Source: Pratylenchus scribneri (lineage: Eukaryota; Nematoda; Chromadorea; Rhabditida; Pratylenchidae). Taken from it: a stretch of DNA of 64,000 nt. Each line of letters starts with the position of its first letter. Positions within the stretch are counted from its first letter, which is position 1. Positions 39,001-47,319 of the stretch are shown here, piece after piece. The position numbers were made by a program, and so were the translations under genes. The stretch lies in assembly GCA_030063045.1 (NCBI GenBank), contig JAQSEB010000167.1, positions 248,001 through 312,000 of the forward strand, read 5' to 3'. Under the pieces are notes generated by a model that saw nothing but the letters and a program-made list of their open reading frames with translations, was not told the origin of the DNA and ran no database searches.

Positions 39001-39139
39001 TGGTAATGAAAATAAGGATATATCGGTGGCAGAGGAAATTGCAAAAAAATGTCTACAAGGGAATGAAAATTTCCGTTTGAGTGTCTGTGGTAATGGTTAT
39101 GATCCCAATGCTCCTAAAGTTGAAAATGGGATTCAATGA
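15045..39139 (+). CDS. C: secreted astacin metalloprotease with giant propeptide, EGF and CUB
   Basis: Zinc endopeptidase of the astacin family, predicted secreted. Twenty-six exons keep phase throughout and give 1058 residues. Exons 1-13 start at 15045, 15179, 15384, 16367, 17254, 18139, 18328, 18607, 18811, 19422, 20084, 20318 and 20621. Exons 14-26 start at 21207, 22238, 35000, 35205, 35365, 35678, 36161, 36311, 36650, 37464, 37678, 38637 and 38949. Signal peptide is residues 1-22; a Cys-rich propeptide runs to about 509. It contains HEGDDIIYTMEQAQELL (Asp477, like the astacin FxGD switch) and RIRKRQ (furin site). The catalytic domain has HEIIHRLGLTHEHKRND (His622, 626, 632) and the Met-turn SIMHY (675-679). 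EGF is about 723-763, CUB about 765-880, then a Cys-containing tail. Nematode astacin propeptides are usually far shorter. Intron 15 is 12.6 kb, yet NGCHQPG and TVAHE join without a gap. Confidence 0.9.
15667..16077. mobile_element. MITE with internal TTAGGG-like repeats (C intron 3)
   Basis: Inverted ends start GTATATGTT(A/G)CGGGCA and continue through CATTCCCGGGA and GACTCGAGAGT. The loop at 15838-15930 is GGGGCTAGGGTTAGGGTTA-type repeat. A diverged relative sits at 19010-19400. Confidence 0.8.
16487..17078. mobile_element. MITE with CTAGCGTTCTTCCTACC ends (C intron 4)
   Basis: Inverted ends CTAGCGTTCTTCCTACC and GGTAGGAAGAACGCTAG enclose about 590 bp. The interior has a GC-rich patch (16828-16900) and CGACGCGTCTCGATGAG, a motif shared with the 7534 element. 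No transposase. Confidence 0.7.
17555..17975. repeat. 41-bp tandem array of TTCCGGAA half-palindromes (C intron 5)
   Basis: About ten copies of a unit containing CTTTTTCCGGAATGACTTTT and TCCGGAAAGAATAATTTGCA. Each unit can pair TTCCGGAA with its neighbour, so the array could fold into serial hairpins. Open frames across it are repeat artefacts. Confidence 0.85.
19010..19400. mobile_element. Diverged relative of the 15667 MITE (C intron 9)
   Basis: Inverted halves share ATCTCGGCTT, TAGTCAATTTACTATATGAA and CTCGAGTCTGTACGATGCCT with the 15667 element. The loop is CCCTAATCC-type repeat, the complement of the TTAGGG-like loop there. Confidence 0.7.
21405..22145. mobile_element. Inverted-repeat element in C intron 14
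   Basis: A long inverted repeat pairs about 21788-21880 (TTTATTCTCGATCGGTGTTT) with about 22020-22135 (its complement). Around it are copies of GGGCGCAGGCCAACTGGG in both orientations (21414, 21936), pointing to an older or composite element. No coding potential. Confidence 0.65.
23120..24490 (-). repeat. 31-bp satellite block with conserved flank, inverted copy
   Basis: From 23876 to 24470 there are about 19 units of 31 bp in two variants, AATGGTCGAGAATGAAGGGT and AATAGTCGAGAATGAAGCAA. The flank 23120-23870 is the reverse complement of about 49040-49620, including a GC-rich hairpin at 23418-23462, with a second copy of the hairpin at 23812-23856. Apparent long open frames come from the repeat. 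Confidence 0.9.
24714..24756. repeat. GC-rich perfect hairpin
   Basis: CGAGCGTTGGGATGCCGC, loop GAA, then the exact complement. Strikingly GC-rich in AT-rich surroundings. Similar hairpins occur at 25247 and 47049. Confidence 0.85.
24890..25135. repeat. TTGTTCTGATTTCC tandem repeat
   Basis: About a dozen TTCTGATTTCCTG / TTCTGATTTTCTC units; the T-rich version also precedes the Helitron at 31.8 kb. The repeat could be related to the Helitron insertion. Confidence 0.8.
25140..25215 (-). other. tRNA-like remnant (Pol III A and B boxes)
   Basis: The minus strand holds TTAGCTCAATG (A-box-like) and, about 30 bases on, GGGTTCGAATCCC (B box and T arm), ending CTGCGGCA. Length is about right for a tRNA, but the acceptor, D and anticodon stems pair poorly. 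Likely a tRNA pseudogene or SINE head. Confidence 0.5.
25247..25285. repeat. GC-rich perfect hairpin
   Basis: CAAGCGTTCGTGAGCCGC, loop TTC, then the exact complement. Same architecture as 24714-24756 and 47049-47087. Confidence 0.85.
25649..26712 (-). CDS. TFIIH p62 (GTF2H1)-like C-terminal piece, nested in C intron 15
   Basis: The strongest match is near the end: a Leu-rich helix into FFRHFWHCFPPTSPEMENK, then IHRMDVTLTKI. This resembles the p62/TFB1 C-terminus (RHFWSCFP..TP..E.K...M). Visible exons are about 26628-26712, 26402-26592, 26208-26355, 26040-26130, 25783-26010 and 25649-25742. The start ATG at 26712 is two bases after a TTTCAATTTAG acceptor, which would suit trans-splicing. The N-terminal PH domain of p62 is absent, the first half (REIVIGQRMLKRHFHLAY) is not recognised, and I could not join the 26208 and 26130 exons in phase. 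It is either a fast-evolving gene or, lying just 3' of the Helitron on the same strand, a captured and decaying fragment. Confidence 0.4.
26995..28307 (-). pseudogene. Helitron PIF1-like helicase part
   Basis: After the TAG at about 28311 the frame continues with CLFIDGPGGTGKSFTLTAIY, the Walker A motif. A one- or two-base shift at about 28150 follows MAFTGIAE, and the chain resumes with LKKGRTLHNRFKLP. Further motifs are FIWDEEPM (Walker B), FILSGDFRKML, LNENMRA, and near the end RIAYALRINKSQSQTF and FAHGQTYTGISRA. These are the helicase motifs in the usual Helitron order, running to the stop at about 26995. Confidence 0.85.
28308..30090 (-). pseudogene. Helitron HUH Rep nuclease part
   Basis: Helitron-like N-terminal replication initiator. 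Visible motifs are LPSSYPGSARNMHEHFMD, LFITFTCNPNDPDI, the HUH metal-binding motif GLPHIHILI, and YLYKYIFKG with the two tyrosines expected for strand nicking. The reading frame is open upstream of 30038 as far as about 30100, so it once continued from the N-terminal part. It ends in NEGQKAII-TAG, where Helitrons normally run straight into the helicase. Confidence 0.85.
30091..31812 (-). pseudogene. Helitron N-terminal part with five 23-residue repeats
   Basis: Starts MKRSSDPRDSL and carries five tandem repeats of the type RLRMANKRQNMPENERI, probably coiled or basic DNA-binding. A zinc-finger-like CKHC..H...CCGYGK follows, then the Helitron N-terminal region (GQLYFIDPVDAL, FHKIYLDKIRSINNAF) up to QQWVVDQYTKIEWDRLMFIK. 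The frame is then lost by a one-base shift in an A-run at about 30105. Confidence 0.85.
31813..32065. repeat. T-rich TTCTGATTTT repeat 5' of Helitron
   Basis: Low-complexity TTGTTCTGATTTGTTTT units immediately upstream of the Helitron coding region, similar to 24890-25135. May be part of the element's 5' end. Confidence 0.6.
32160..33300. repeat. Degenerate ~60-bp tandem repeat
   Basis: Diverged units around GGAAATAATAGGCCAATTAA and AATTTGAGGTAATTTTTG, becoming less regular to the right. No coding potential. Lies in C intron 15. Confidence 0.7.
33301..34999. other. Rest of C intron 15
   Basis: AT-rich. One short minus-strand frame (33634-33834) contains QMLFIDPVDKIP, close to the Helitron QLYFIDPVDAL, so a second, badly decayed Helitron fragment may be present. 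Otherwise nothing recognised. Confidence 0.5.
38038..38495. mobile_element. Palindromic MITE in C intron 24
   Basis: Inverted ends: GGAATCCGAATTTATCATTAG at left and the complement of GGAATCATCCGAATTTGGCA at right, with further inverted pairing inside (TTAATTTTGAGTTTTATGCG against its complement). It contains ATTCGACGCGACTCGTC, related to the central motif of the 7534 element. Confidence 0.65.
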
Positions 39140-39645
39140 TGAATGAGTGATGACGGAGACCGTGAAAATTAATTCGTAAACAAATGAAAAAAAAGCAATA
39201 TAAGTCACAATTTCTGATTTATTTCTGAATAAATTTTGTTCATAATTTACATTTAAAATATTCATAAATTTATTAATACATAATATTTTAATAAAAATGT
39301 TTTTCTATAAATTTTTGTAAATATTAATATTTATTAATCAGATTAAGTCTTAACTCAAAATTTTCAAATTATCATAATTTTCTACCAATTATTTAAAAAA
39401 TGAATCTGTCCATTACCATTGGATTTCCATTATGTTATTATTTAATATAGAAGAAATTACCTGACTTTTTAGGTAATACAATATTATTTTCCAATTCAAT
39501 TACTATAAAGTATAGTCATATTCCTTAATTTAGACCTTTTATCAATGATCTTATTTTCAATTATCAATTATAATTTTTATTAAAATCGAATTATTTCAAG
39601 ATTTTTCTTCTTTTGTTTTGTCCAAATATTCGTCTTGGATTATCG
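39140..39645. other. Convergent C/D intergenic region
   Basis: About 500 bp between the 3' ends of C (plus) and D (minus). AT-rich with AATAAA signals on both strands. No gene seen. Confidence 0.6.
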
Positions 39646-42600
39646 TCAGTTTCCCTCAAGAAGATTTTCACCATTCTCATTATCAGTATCCAATGGACTT
39701 TTCTTAATTCTATCACCATGTACATCAACTATTTTTGCTTTTCCCAAATTTTTGTCGCCTTCATCCTCAATTAAATCAAAATCAGAGTGAAACTTTTGCA
39801 CAATTGTAACAGTATTTTCAGTTGTGGTCATATTTCCAAATCCGCATTCTTTTATATGGGAATGTGAAAGAATAAATTTTTAATTATGTTTTATTATATT
39901 TTGGCCTCATCAAATTTTTCTGATCGTTAACATCTTTTTGCTTATAAATTATTCCCGCGAAATCCTATAGATTTTTGAACAATCCTATAAATAAAAAATA
40001 AATAGCAATTTTTTTATATTCCAAAATCTGGCTCAATCCTATACTTTTTTTTTGGCGAATCCGATAAATTTTAACGAGTAGACAAAAATGATTTTCATTA
40101 GGTTCTAATTTAAATCATTTATCAATGCTTTACCTTCACGAATTTGTTCCAAAATTCTTTGTGTCTCTTCCAAACCAAAAATAATGTCGCCATAATAACC
40201 CCATTGATTTAGCTGCTGTTCGCCATCATAATTGTCGGTGGGATGGATAAGTTCTGGCGGAGGTTTTATGTCCGGCTGTCAAGAAAATAAACAAATTAAT
40301 AATATCCTTTTGATAATTAATATTTTAATAAAAATTAATAACATTTTTAATAATTTTAAATTTCAATTTATTTAAATTTTTTAGTTTTTGTATAGAAATT
40401 TAAATTTTTAACTACGAACCATGTTTGGATCAACCGTGAATAAATAGCAATTTCTTATCAATTCATTAATTTGCTCCAAGATCACCTTCACTTTTTTCTG
40501 TTCTTCTGCCATTTTTCGATAACTTTCTTCCAATTCTTCTTTCCATTGATGCTTAATTTTAATTTTTTATTATTATTTTATTTTCTCATATTTAGTTAAT
40601 ATTTATTTTTTATGCTAGGGCTAGTAAACAAGTCAGCGGAAAAAAATGACAAAAATAGATAAAATTCATCTTTATTAAACTAATATCGGGACTAATTTCA
40701 TTTTATTCTATTTCCCAATTATTTAAATATATATTAAAATAATATTACGCATTTTGCTGTCAGCAATGACCAATTGCCATTCAAAGAAGCCTCAATTTTG
40801 CTGCAAGTCTCACCGAAGAACAATATAGAGGAAATATTTGTTGGCATGTCCAAAAAGGCCAACCAAAAACCGGCCTGAATTTTTTATTTAACAGTTAATT
40901 ATTTATTCATTATTTTGGAGTACAGTTTGTTCCGGATTTTCATTCGGATAGTCATCATGAATTGTGCCGTAAGGATCCAAAATTTTTGTCTTTTTATTAA
41001 ACATAAATTCATATGTCATATTGCCCCATTTGTGCGATTTTTTAATTTGCGGAAGAATGAATCTACAATAAAAATCAATAAATGTTTTATTATTTTAAAT
41101 TTACCTTTTATTAGTGTAAGAAAAATGAATTTGCATATCCACTAAAAGATCAATATTGCTTAGAGTGATCCAAAATTTAATGGCAATTCCATGCCAAATT
41201 ATTGTAGATGTGTTCGCTTTTTCTTTACAAAAAGAGGCCAAGGCATTTCCATTAATATTCGGAAGCTTTTTATGAAAATGAAAGAATAAAATACAAATAC
41301 ATTAATATTTTTAATTTTTTTAATTAATTATGATATAGGATATCTATTAATTTACATAAAATGACTTAATTTACATAAATTTTTTCGTGTCGGAAAATAT
41401 TATTTTTTGAGGCAATATAACTTCCAAATCAGATTTCTTTAAAATTCCCTAACCTCTAACCCCAAGCTACTAGCTATAGCCACTAATCCCATCCTGCCTC
41501 GAACCTAATACTTAGCCCTAACTAATACTTAGCTATGGTCAAGTTATATGGCATCAAAAATATAATATTTTTCAACACGAAAGAATTTGGATAAATTATT
41601 TTTTTGAGTAATTTAAATTTTATCATTAATAAAGTGTAAAAAATTTACCAGAAATTCTGGTCGCTCAATAAAACTATTATTCGGGTCCAATCTGCTTTCA
41701 TAACAAATGACAAAAAAGGCACTTTTCTCTCTGTGAAAAATTAAAATTTTCAAAAAATTTTCTGCACTATTCAAACTTTGGATCAGATTCCCCCATAATT
41801 TGACATTCACTAGGCAATGGATTTTGATCATCAATAATATCATCGTAGTCCTCTTCGTATTCAAGCAAGCCAATTTCCTTGTGCCAATATTCGTTACATT
41901 CGCTACCATCTTCCGTGCATCCAATAGTTATCCACATTTTTCGCGCTAAAATATTTAAAATATTTTAATTTTTTTAATATACTAATGGGAAAAGACATAG
42001 GAGGGAGCTTTCTAAAGGTCAAAAATCCGGGAAAATTTCTTGCAAGAATTTTAAAATTTTGGCCTGGCATGCTTACGAAAAAGTATCAATATTTCATGCC
42101 AAAATTCCGTTCCCACTTATTTTTTATCATAACTTTTTTTTATGAAGAGAATATATAATAGTTATAATAAAATTATTTTAAATGATAAATTAATGAGTAA
42201 TATAGGTATTCTTAAAGTTAGAATAAAAATCAGATTTTTTTTTGAAATTTTTTCTCAGCATTTTTTGTGTTTTTTTTTATTTACACTTTAAAAAATCATA
42301 AAAATTTTACTCATTAAATAAATAAAATTGCTCACTTTTACAGCGCTCACTACCAGTACCATCATTGCAAACAATGTGACTAGGAAAAAGCTGCAATTCC
42401 AATTTCCATCCAGCTTCCAAATCGAATTTATGTTCCTCTCGCAATGTCCTTGATAATAATAAATTTATAGTTAAAATATCATTTAATATTTTAATTGAGT
42501 AAAAGTTGATAGGGCTTTGGTTTTCCTTTATATTAAAAAAATTAAAAAAAAATTTATTATGTACTTTCATTTAACTAATCGAAAAAAACAAATTTTAAAA

Positions 42601-43281
42601 AAAATAATTTCATGTGGCAAAAATTATTATAACCTAATAAAAAATTTTGATAGCACTCACAAATTCTCCATTGAATCAAGCTCGGCTAGGCTGAGCGGAT
42701 CTTCTCGGTGATCAATTGCCGTTGGAGTTGGAGTTTCGAATTTAGGACCAACCTTTTAATTAGAGAGTTCACAGAATTTCTATCAAAATAATTACCTCTC
42801 TACAACACATTTCTGGATTAATCCAATGATTAAAGGGAAAATCTTCAAAGAATGTTCCATTTCCAAGTTGTTCACCAATTTTCCATTGTCGAGCCCAATC
42901 CGAAATGATCAATCCGCATTGTGCATCCTCCCTCTTTTCTGCCGAGAATCGCTTGGTTGGCTTCGATGCATTCTCCAGTTGTGGTTGCATTTTCGCATCA
43001 TAGCAATGCTTACTGTACAAGGAACGATTATTTAAATATTTTCACCAAAAAATTTTCAAATTTATTTTATCAAAATTTTAAAATAAATTACCGATCTTCG
43101 GTACATATCACCCTCCATTTTTTGAAATTTTTCGAACAATCTTCCGGACTAAAATTTGAAAAAGGAATTTTTAAATTTTTATAATTTATTTAAATTTGAA
43201 CCTGCTCATACTGGAAGTTTCAGTTTGTCCATTCCCAAAACAAAAAGCTACGATGATAAAAATGAGAAGACTTATGGTCAT
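39646..43281 (-). CDS. D: protease-less astacin-propeptide paralog with acidic tail
   Basis: Intact secreted protein of 570 residues. The thirteen exons, all in phase, are 43202-43281, 43092-43148, 42796-43012, 42661-42752, 42336-42448, 41777-41945, 41649-41730, 41105-41265, 40924-41062, 40749-40874, 40420-40551, 40134-40275 and 39646-39848. It matches the C propeptide exon for exon: signal peptide (ISLLIFIIVAFCFGNG), FKKWRVICTEDR, ASKPTKRFSAE, EAGWKLELQL, GCTEDGSEC, VICYESRLDPNNSF, IIWHGIAIKFWITL, DMQIHFSYTNK and AGFWLAFLDMP. Near the end YYGDIIFGLEETQRIL keeps the Gly-Asp of the astacin switch. The last exon then replaces the furin site and protease with an acidic tail that starts ECGFGNM, recalling KCDNGNN in C. 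No catalytic motif exists. A role as free propeptide or inhibitor is inference. Confidence 0.85.
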
Positions 43282-43904
43282 CTACAAATTAGAAAAAAAT
43301 TTTAATAAAAAAAAAATTTAATTTTGATATTATCTAAAATTTGAAGGAGTAATGAATAAACTGAATTTGGTCCAATTTTATATGTGATATATTAAATATG
43401 AATCATAAACAATTCCCAAAATTATTAAATATGAATCATAAACAATTCCCAAAATGGATGATGATGTTAATCGATTTTTTAAATTTTCATATAGAATTAT
43501 GGTAAATACTCTTTTGATTTGCCATTCTATAATAATTCCCCACACTTAGGCAATATTGAAAAATTATTTCCCTAGGAATTATAGAAGATAATTTACCGTA
43601 TTTGACAGAATTTATATTATTTATCGAAATTGTGCATGTAATAAGAAATTAAGAAAACTTATCATAGTATTTCGCTTTATTTTAAATTTTGAAAAATTAA
43701 ATTTCTGGTTATTTAAAATATAAAATTTTGATGTTATTACATTTTTTATAAAGCTTTTAGAATTTAAGCCATTCGATTCCCATACTTTCCCTTTTGAATA
43801 ATTAAATTTTATTTTTCAATTCAAATAAATATAGTTTTGTTTTGACCAACATATGTCATTATCATTGATATATATTATTTTATTATCACAATTTATTATT
43901 ACTA
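43282..43904. other. D-E intergenic region
   Basis: Upstream of D on the minus strand. AT-rich; contains a short direct repeat of AATATGAATCATAAACAATT at about 43393-43450. The shared upstream block of A/B genes was not seen here. Confidence 0.55.
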
Positions 43905-45990
43905 TTAAAATCGAATTAATTCATGGTTCATGTTTTCTTCTTTTCCTTCTTGATTCTTCTCCTCATTGTTTCTCTTTTGAATTTTTTCATCCTTGTCCTC
44001 CTTTTCAACATCCGATAGACTTTCTTCATTTCCAACGGCATGTTCGTCAACAATTTTGATGGAATGCCCCAAATTTTTGTTTCCTTCATCCGCAATTGCC
44101 TCGGTATCAGTATCGGCAGAATGAACAATTTCCACAATTGTTGCCATTTCGGTTGAGCTCATATTTCCATATCCACATTCTTATGTAAAAATTGGAAATT
44201 AGTATACTATTAGCATTGAAATTTCTGATATCATCAAATTTTTTATGAAGCAATGGATTGTTCTTATCAATCCCTTCGTATTCGCCATTAAACACCTCTT
44301 TCCAATATTCTTTACAATCGCTTCCATCTTCATTACATCCAATTGTCTTTACTTTTTTTGGCTCTAAATAAATTGATAAATATTTTTTTTAGTTTTAGAA
44401 AAAATTGTAAAAAGTGCTAAAAAGGTGAAAAATATTTAAATATTTCTATCAATTTATTCCCTTCTTACTTAATCGAGTAAGATTATGTTCTTTTGGGTCG
44501 CAGGCAATTAATCTAGGATTAATTTTCAAACTCATTTTCCATCCATTTTCCATACCCAGATCCATCTCAGCTGGCAAGTTCCTTGATAATTGAAATTTAT
44601 TTTTTATATTGATTAAATATTATTATTTTTAATCTAGATTTTATGAATATATTTATATTCTTATTAATAGATATTATTATTACATTAATCTTTAGACTAT
44701 TTAATTTGTTTCTGACAATTTTATTCAATTTTAGTCTGATAATATTTAATTAATCGAATCTGCTGGTTGGAATTTGTTAATCACTAAATCGAGTGAGATT
44801 CACATATATCTTTGCTTCTAGCGGAAATAAAAACGGATTAAAAATCATTTATTTTTGGCCACTAAAATTGAAAATAAATCAATATTATAATATAATGCAC
44901 TTAAAAACATAATATTAAAATTCACTTACAGGCGATCCAGCGATTCCAATTCTTCATATGTTGGGGAATTTTTAGGACTGCATTCATTAGAATTGTCAAT
45001 CTAAATTATAGTTGAATGAGATTAGACCCCATTCTTAATGATACAGTATATTTCATTAATAATTATCCCGGCTTGGCCTCTAGTCTCTTCCTTTTTCGAA
45101 TAGAATTTTTTAGGATTTTTCCTAATCTAATTGATATAAATTAAATTTTATCCCATATTTAAGTATATTGCTAAGATTAAAAATCATTGATTGTCATTTT
45201 CAATTTGTAATTTTTAAAATTGTTTTTTACTTTCGAAATCGGGATAGAATCTTGTGAATCACACTCCATTTTTACAGGTCTCTTCTGTATAAATTAAGCC
45301 CAATTATATCAATCAATAATCATTTACTCTTTTCATTTACAACTTTGATTCTTACCTTTTTGCAAAATTCATTTTGATTAATCCATTTCTCAAAGGAAAT
45401 ATCCTCCAAGAATGCTCCATCTTCAAGCTGGTTGGCGGCAAATTCCTTTCGACCCCCATCTGATACTGCCGATTCACATTGATCATTAGTCTCATTTTTG
45501 GTAGAGAATCGTTTCGTGGGCTTCGATGCAATCTGCCCATTTGACTTCATATTCGCATCGTAACAATGCTTACTATTCGTAGGGTACAAATTTATTAAAA
45601 AAATTTTTTATATTTCATGAAGAATATCATTTTATTGTATGTATTTTATCTATACGAAGCATATTTTCTATTCGAAAAGATGGTAGTATCAAATTTTGAA
45701 AAAAATAGGATTGAATATAATTTGTAAAAAAGAAAGTTAGCATTAATATGAATTTTATATTTTAGTTATTTTTTACAATAAAAGTGATAATGAAATTAAA
45801 ATAACCGGTCATTAGTACATATCAATTTCCATTCTCTGAAATTTGTTGAACAATTCGTCGAACTAAAATATAGTGAAAATGAATTAAATTATTTGGCTCA
45901 ACTACAATAAATTTTCAACCTGCTGATGACAGTTTGACCATTTTCAAAGCATAAAGCTACAATGACAAAAATGCCGAAAATGATGACCAT
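43905..45990 (-). CDS. E: short protease-less propeptide paralog with charged tail
   Basis: Intact secreted protein of 337 residues. The eight exons, all in phase, are 45920-45990, 45806-45862, 45356-45572, 45231-45284, 44930-45000, 44469-44581, 44208-44363 and 43905-44179. It has a signal peptide (MVIIFGIFVIVALCFENG), FREWKLICTNDR, ASKPTKRFSTKNE, MENGWKMSLKINPRLIACD and GCNEDGSDCKEYW, then jumps straight to the tail exon (ECGYGNM). The CYES, WHG, DMQIHFSY and Gly-Asp exons of D are missing, and the join keeps phase. Exon 45231-45284 has no counterpart in the others, and EFCKK replaces the usual CCKK. The tail is strongly acidic, then Glu/Lys/Asn-rich. Function unknown. Confidence 0.8.
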
Positions 45991-47045
45991 TTAATAATCG
46001 AAATTAGAAGGAAAAAAACTGATAAATTTGGTCCGAATTTTAAAATATAATATATTAATTTTTAATTTCACAAATTATTTTTGATGAATCACAATTTTCA
46101 AATAGATGATGAGTAATTCATTTTTCTTTTTATTTATTTAAAATAAAATATATTCATTAATTTGACGAGGGAAAATTTTTTTATCTTCTATTCTCTCTTT
46201 TTTTACTTATTTATGCATAAATTTTGAACTTATTACAAGGTTGCCCACTTGCCAGCAGATATAGATTTTTACTTTATTTGGGCTGCATATCCCTAAAAAT
46301 TAAAATATACTTTCTTAAAAAATTTTTGCTTAATTTTGATTTTATGTATTTTATGTTCTATTTTTTTATTTGTAAATCTTAGCGGTGATTTTTAGTCTAA
46401 CTACATATTCTTAACTAAGCCATTGATATTTTAGTATAAGGCTCGAAATTTAAAGAGATTCCTCTTAAAAAGCATAATTAAATTTTGCCCTATGCTTAAG
46501 GATGATCCCGTCTTTTCCATTATATTTATGATAAAAAAAATGTTTTCAAAAAATTTTAATCATTTTATATTTATATTCATGTAAACAGTAATTTAATATT
46601 TTGACACTAAAATTTTTATTTTTAAGGCCAAACTTTATTTAAAAAAAATTTCAACCTTGAATTATTTGCTCATCTCATTCTCTTCTACTAAATGAGAAAC
46701 GTAAATGTTAGTCACATTTTTTAGTCCAATTTCCAATCCAAACAATTCCATTTCATACAAATTTAATTTAAATAATATTTTCCATTCATTTTTCCCCTTC
46801 CTGGAATATCAATGTGTTTGCCTGACAATTTGACTAAAATCAAACTCAACATTGCACTTTAAATTATTCCGGATAAGTCCGCAGTAAAATTTATTATGTA
46901 TTATGTTATACTTTTGTTTGTGCATATGTTTGGATGGTAAATATTATTTCCATATAAAATTTTACTCGTCAACCCAAATCAAAAATATTCAATTTTTTTT
47001 CTTTCTATTCAAGAGTGCATTTTGAGTTCGGAATAGTAAACATAA
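45991..47045. other. Intergenic region 5' of E
   Basis: AT-rich; no exon, RNA gene or clear repeat recognised. Ends at a GC-rich hairpin next to the satellite. Confidence 0.6.
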
Positions 47046-47048
47046 ACA

Positions 47049-47087
47049 AGCGCTCGGTCGCCGCTACGCGGCTCCCGAGCGCTTGTT
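47049..47087. repeat. GC-rich hairpin next to satellite
   Basis: CAAGCGCTCGGTCGCCGC, loop TAC, then GCGGCTCCCGAGCGCTTG: near-perfect palindrome like 24714 and 25247, with the outer CAAGCG shared with 25247. Confidence 0.8.
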
Positions 47088-47319
47088 AAAGATCATTAAA
47101 TAAAAATATCTAAAAATCCTAAATACTATTATAATATTTTTATTATATTTAATCTATAAGAGAATGCGTTTTCGTTCTTGTAAACAATCTTATGTTTTTG
47201 TTTTCATCCAAACATTTTGAATTTTTGCTTCCTAAACATTTTTGTGTTTGTTTTCATAAAAACATGTTGGGTTATTGTTTGCCAAATAATTTGTGTTTTT
47301 TTCTTTTTATTTCACGACC

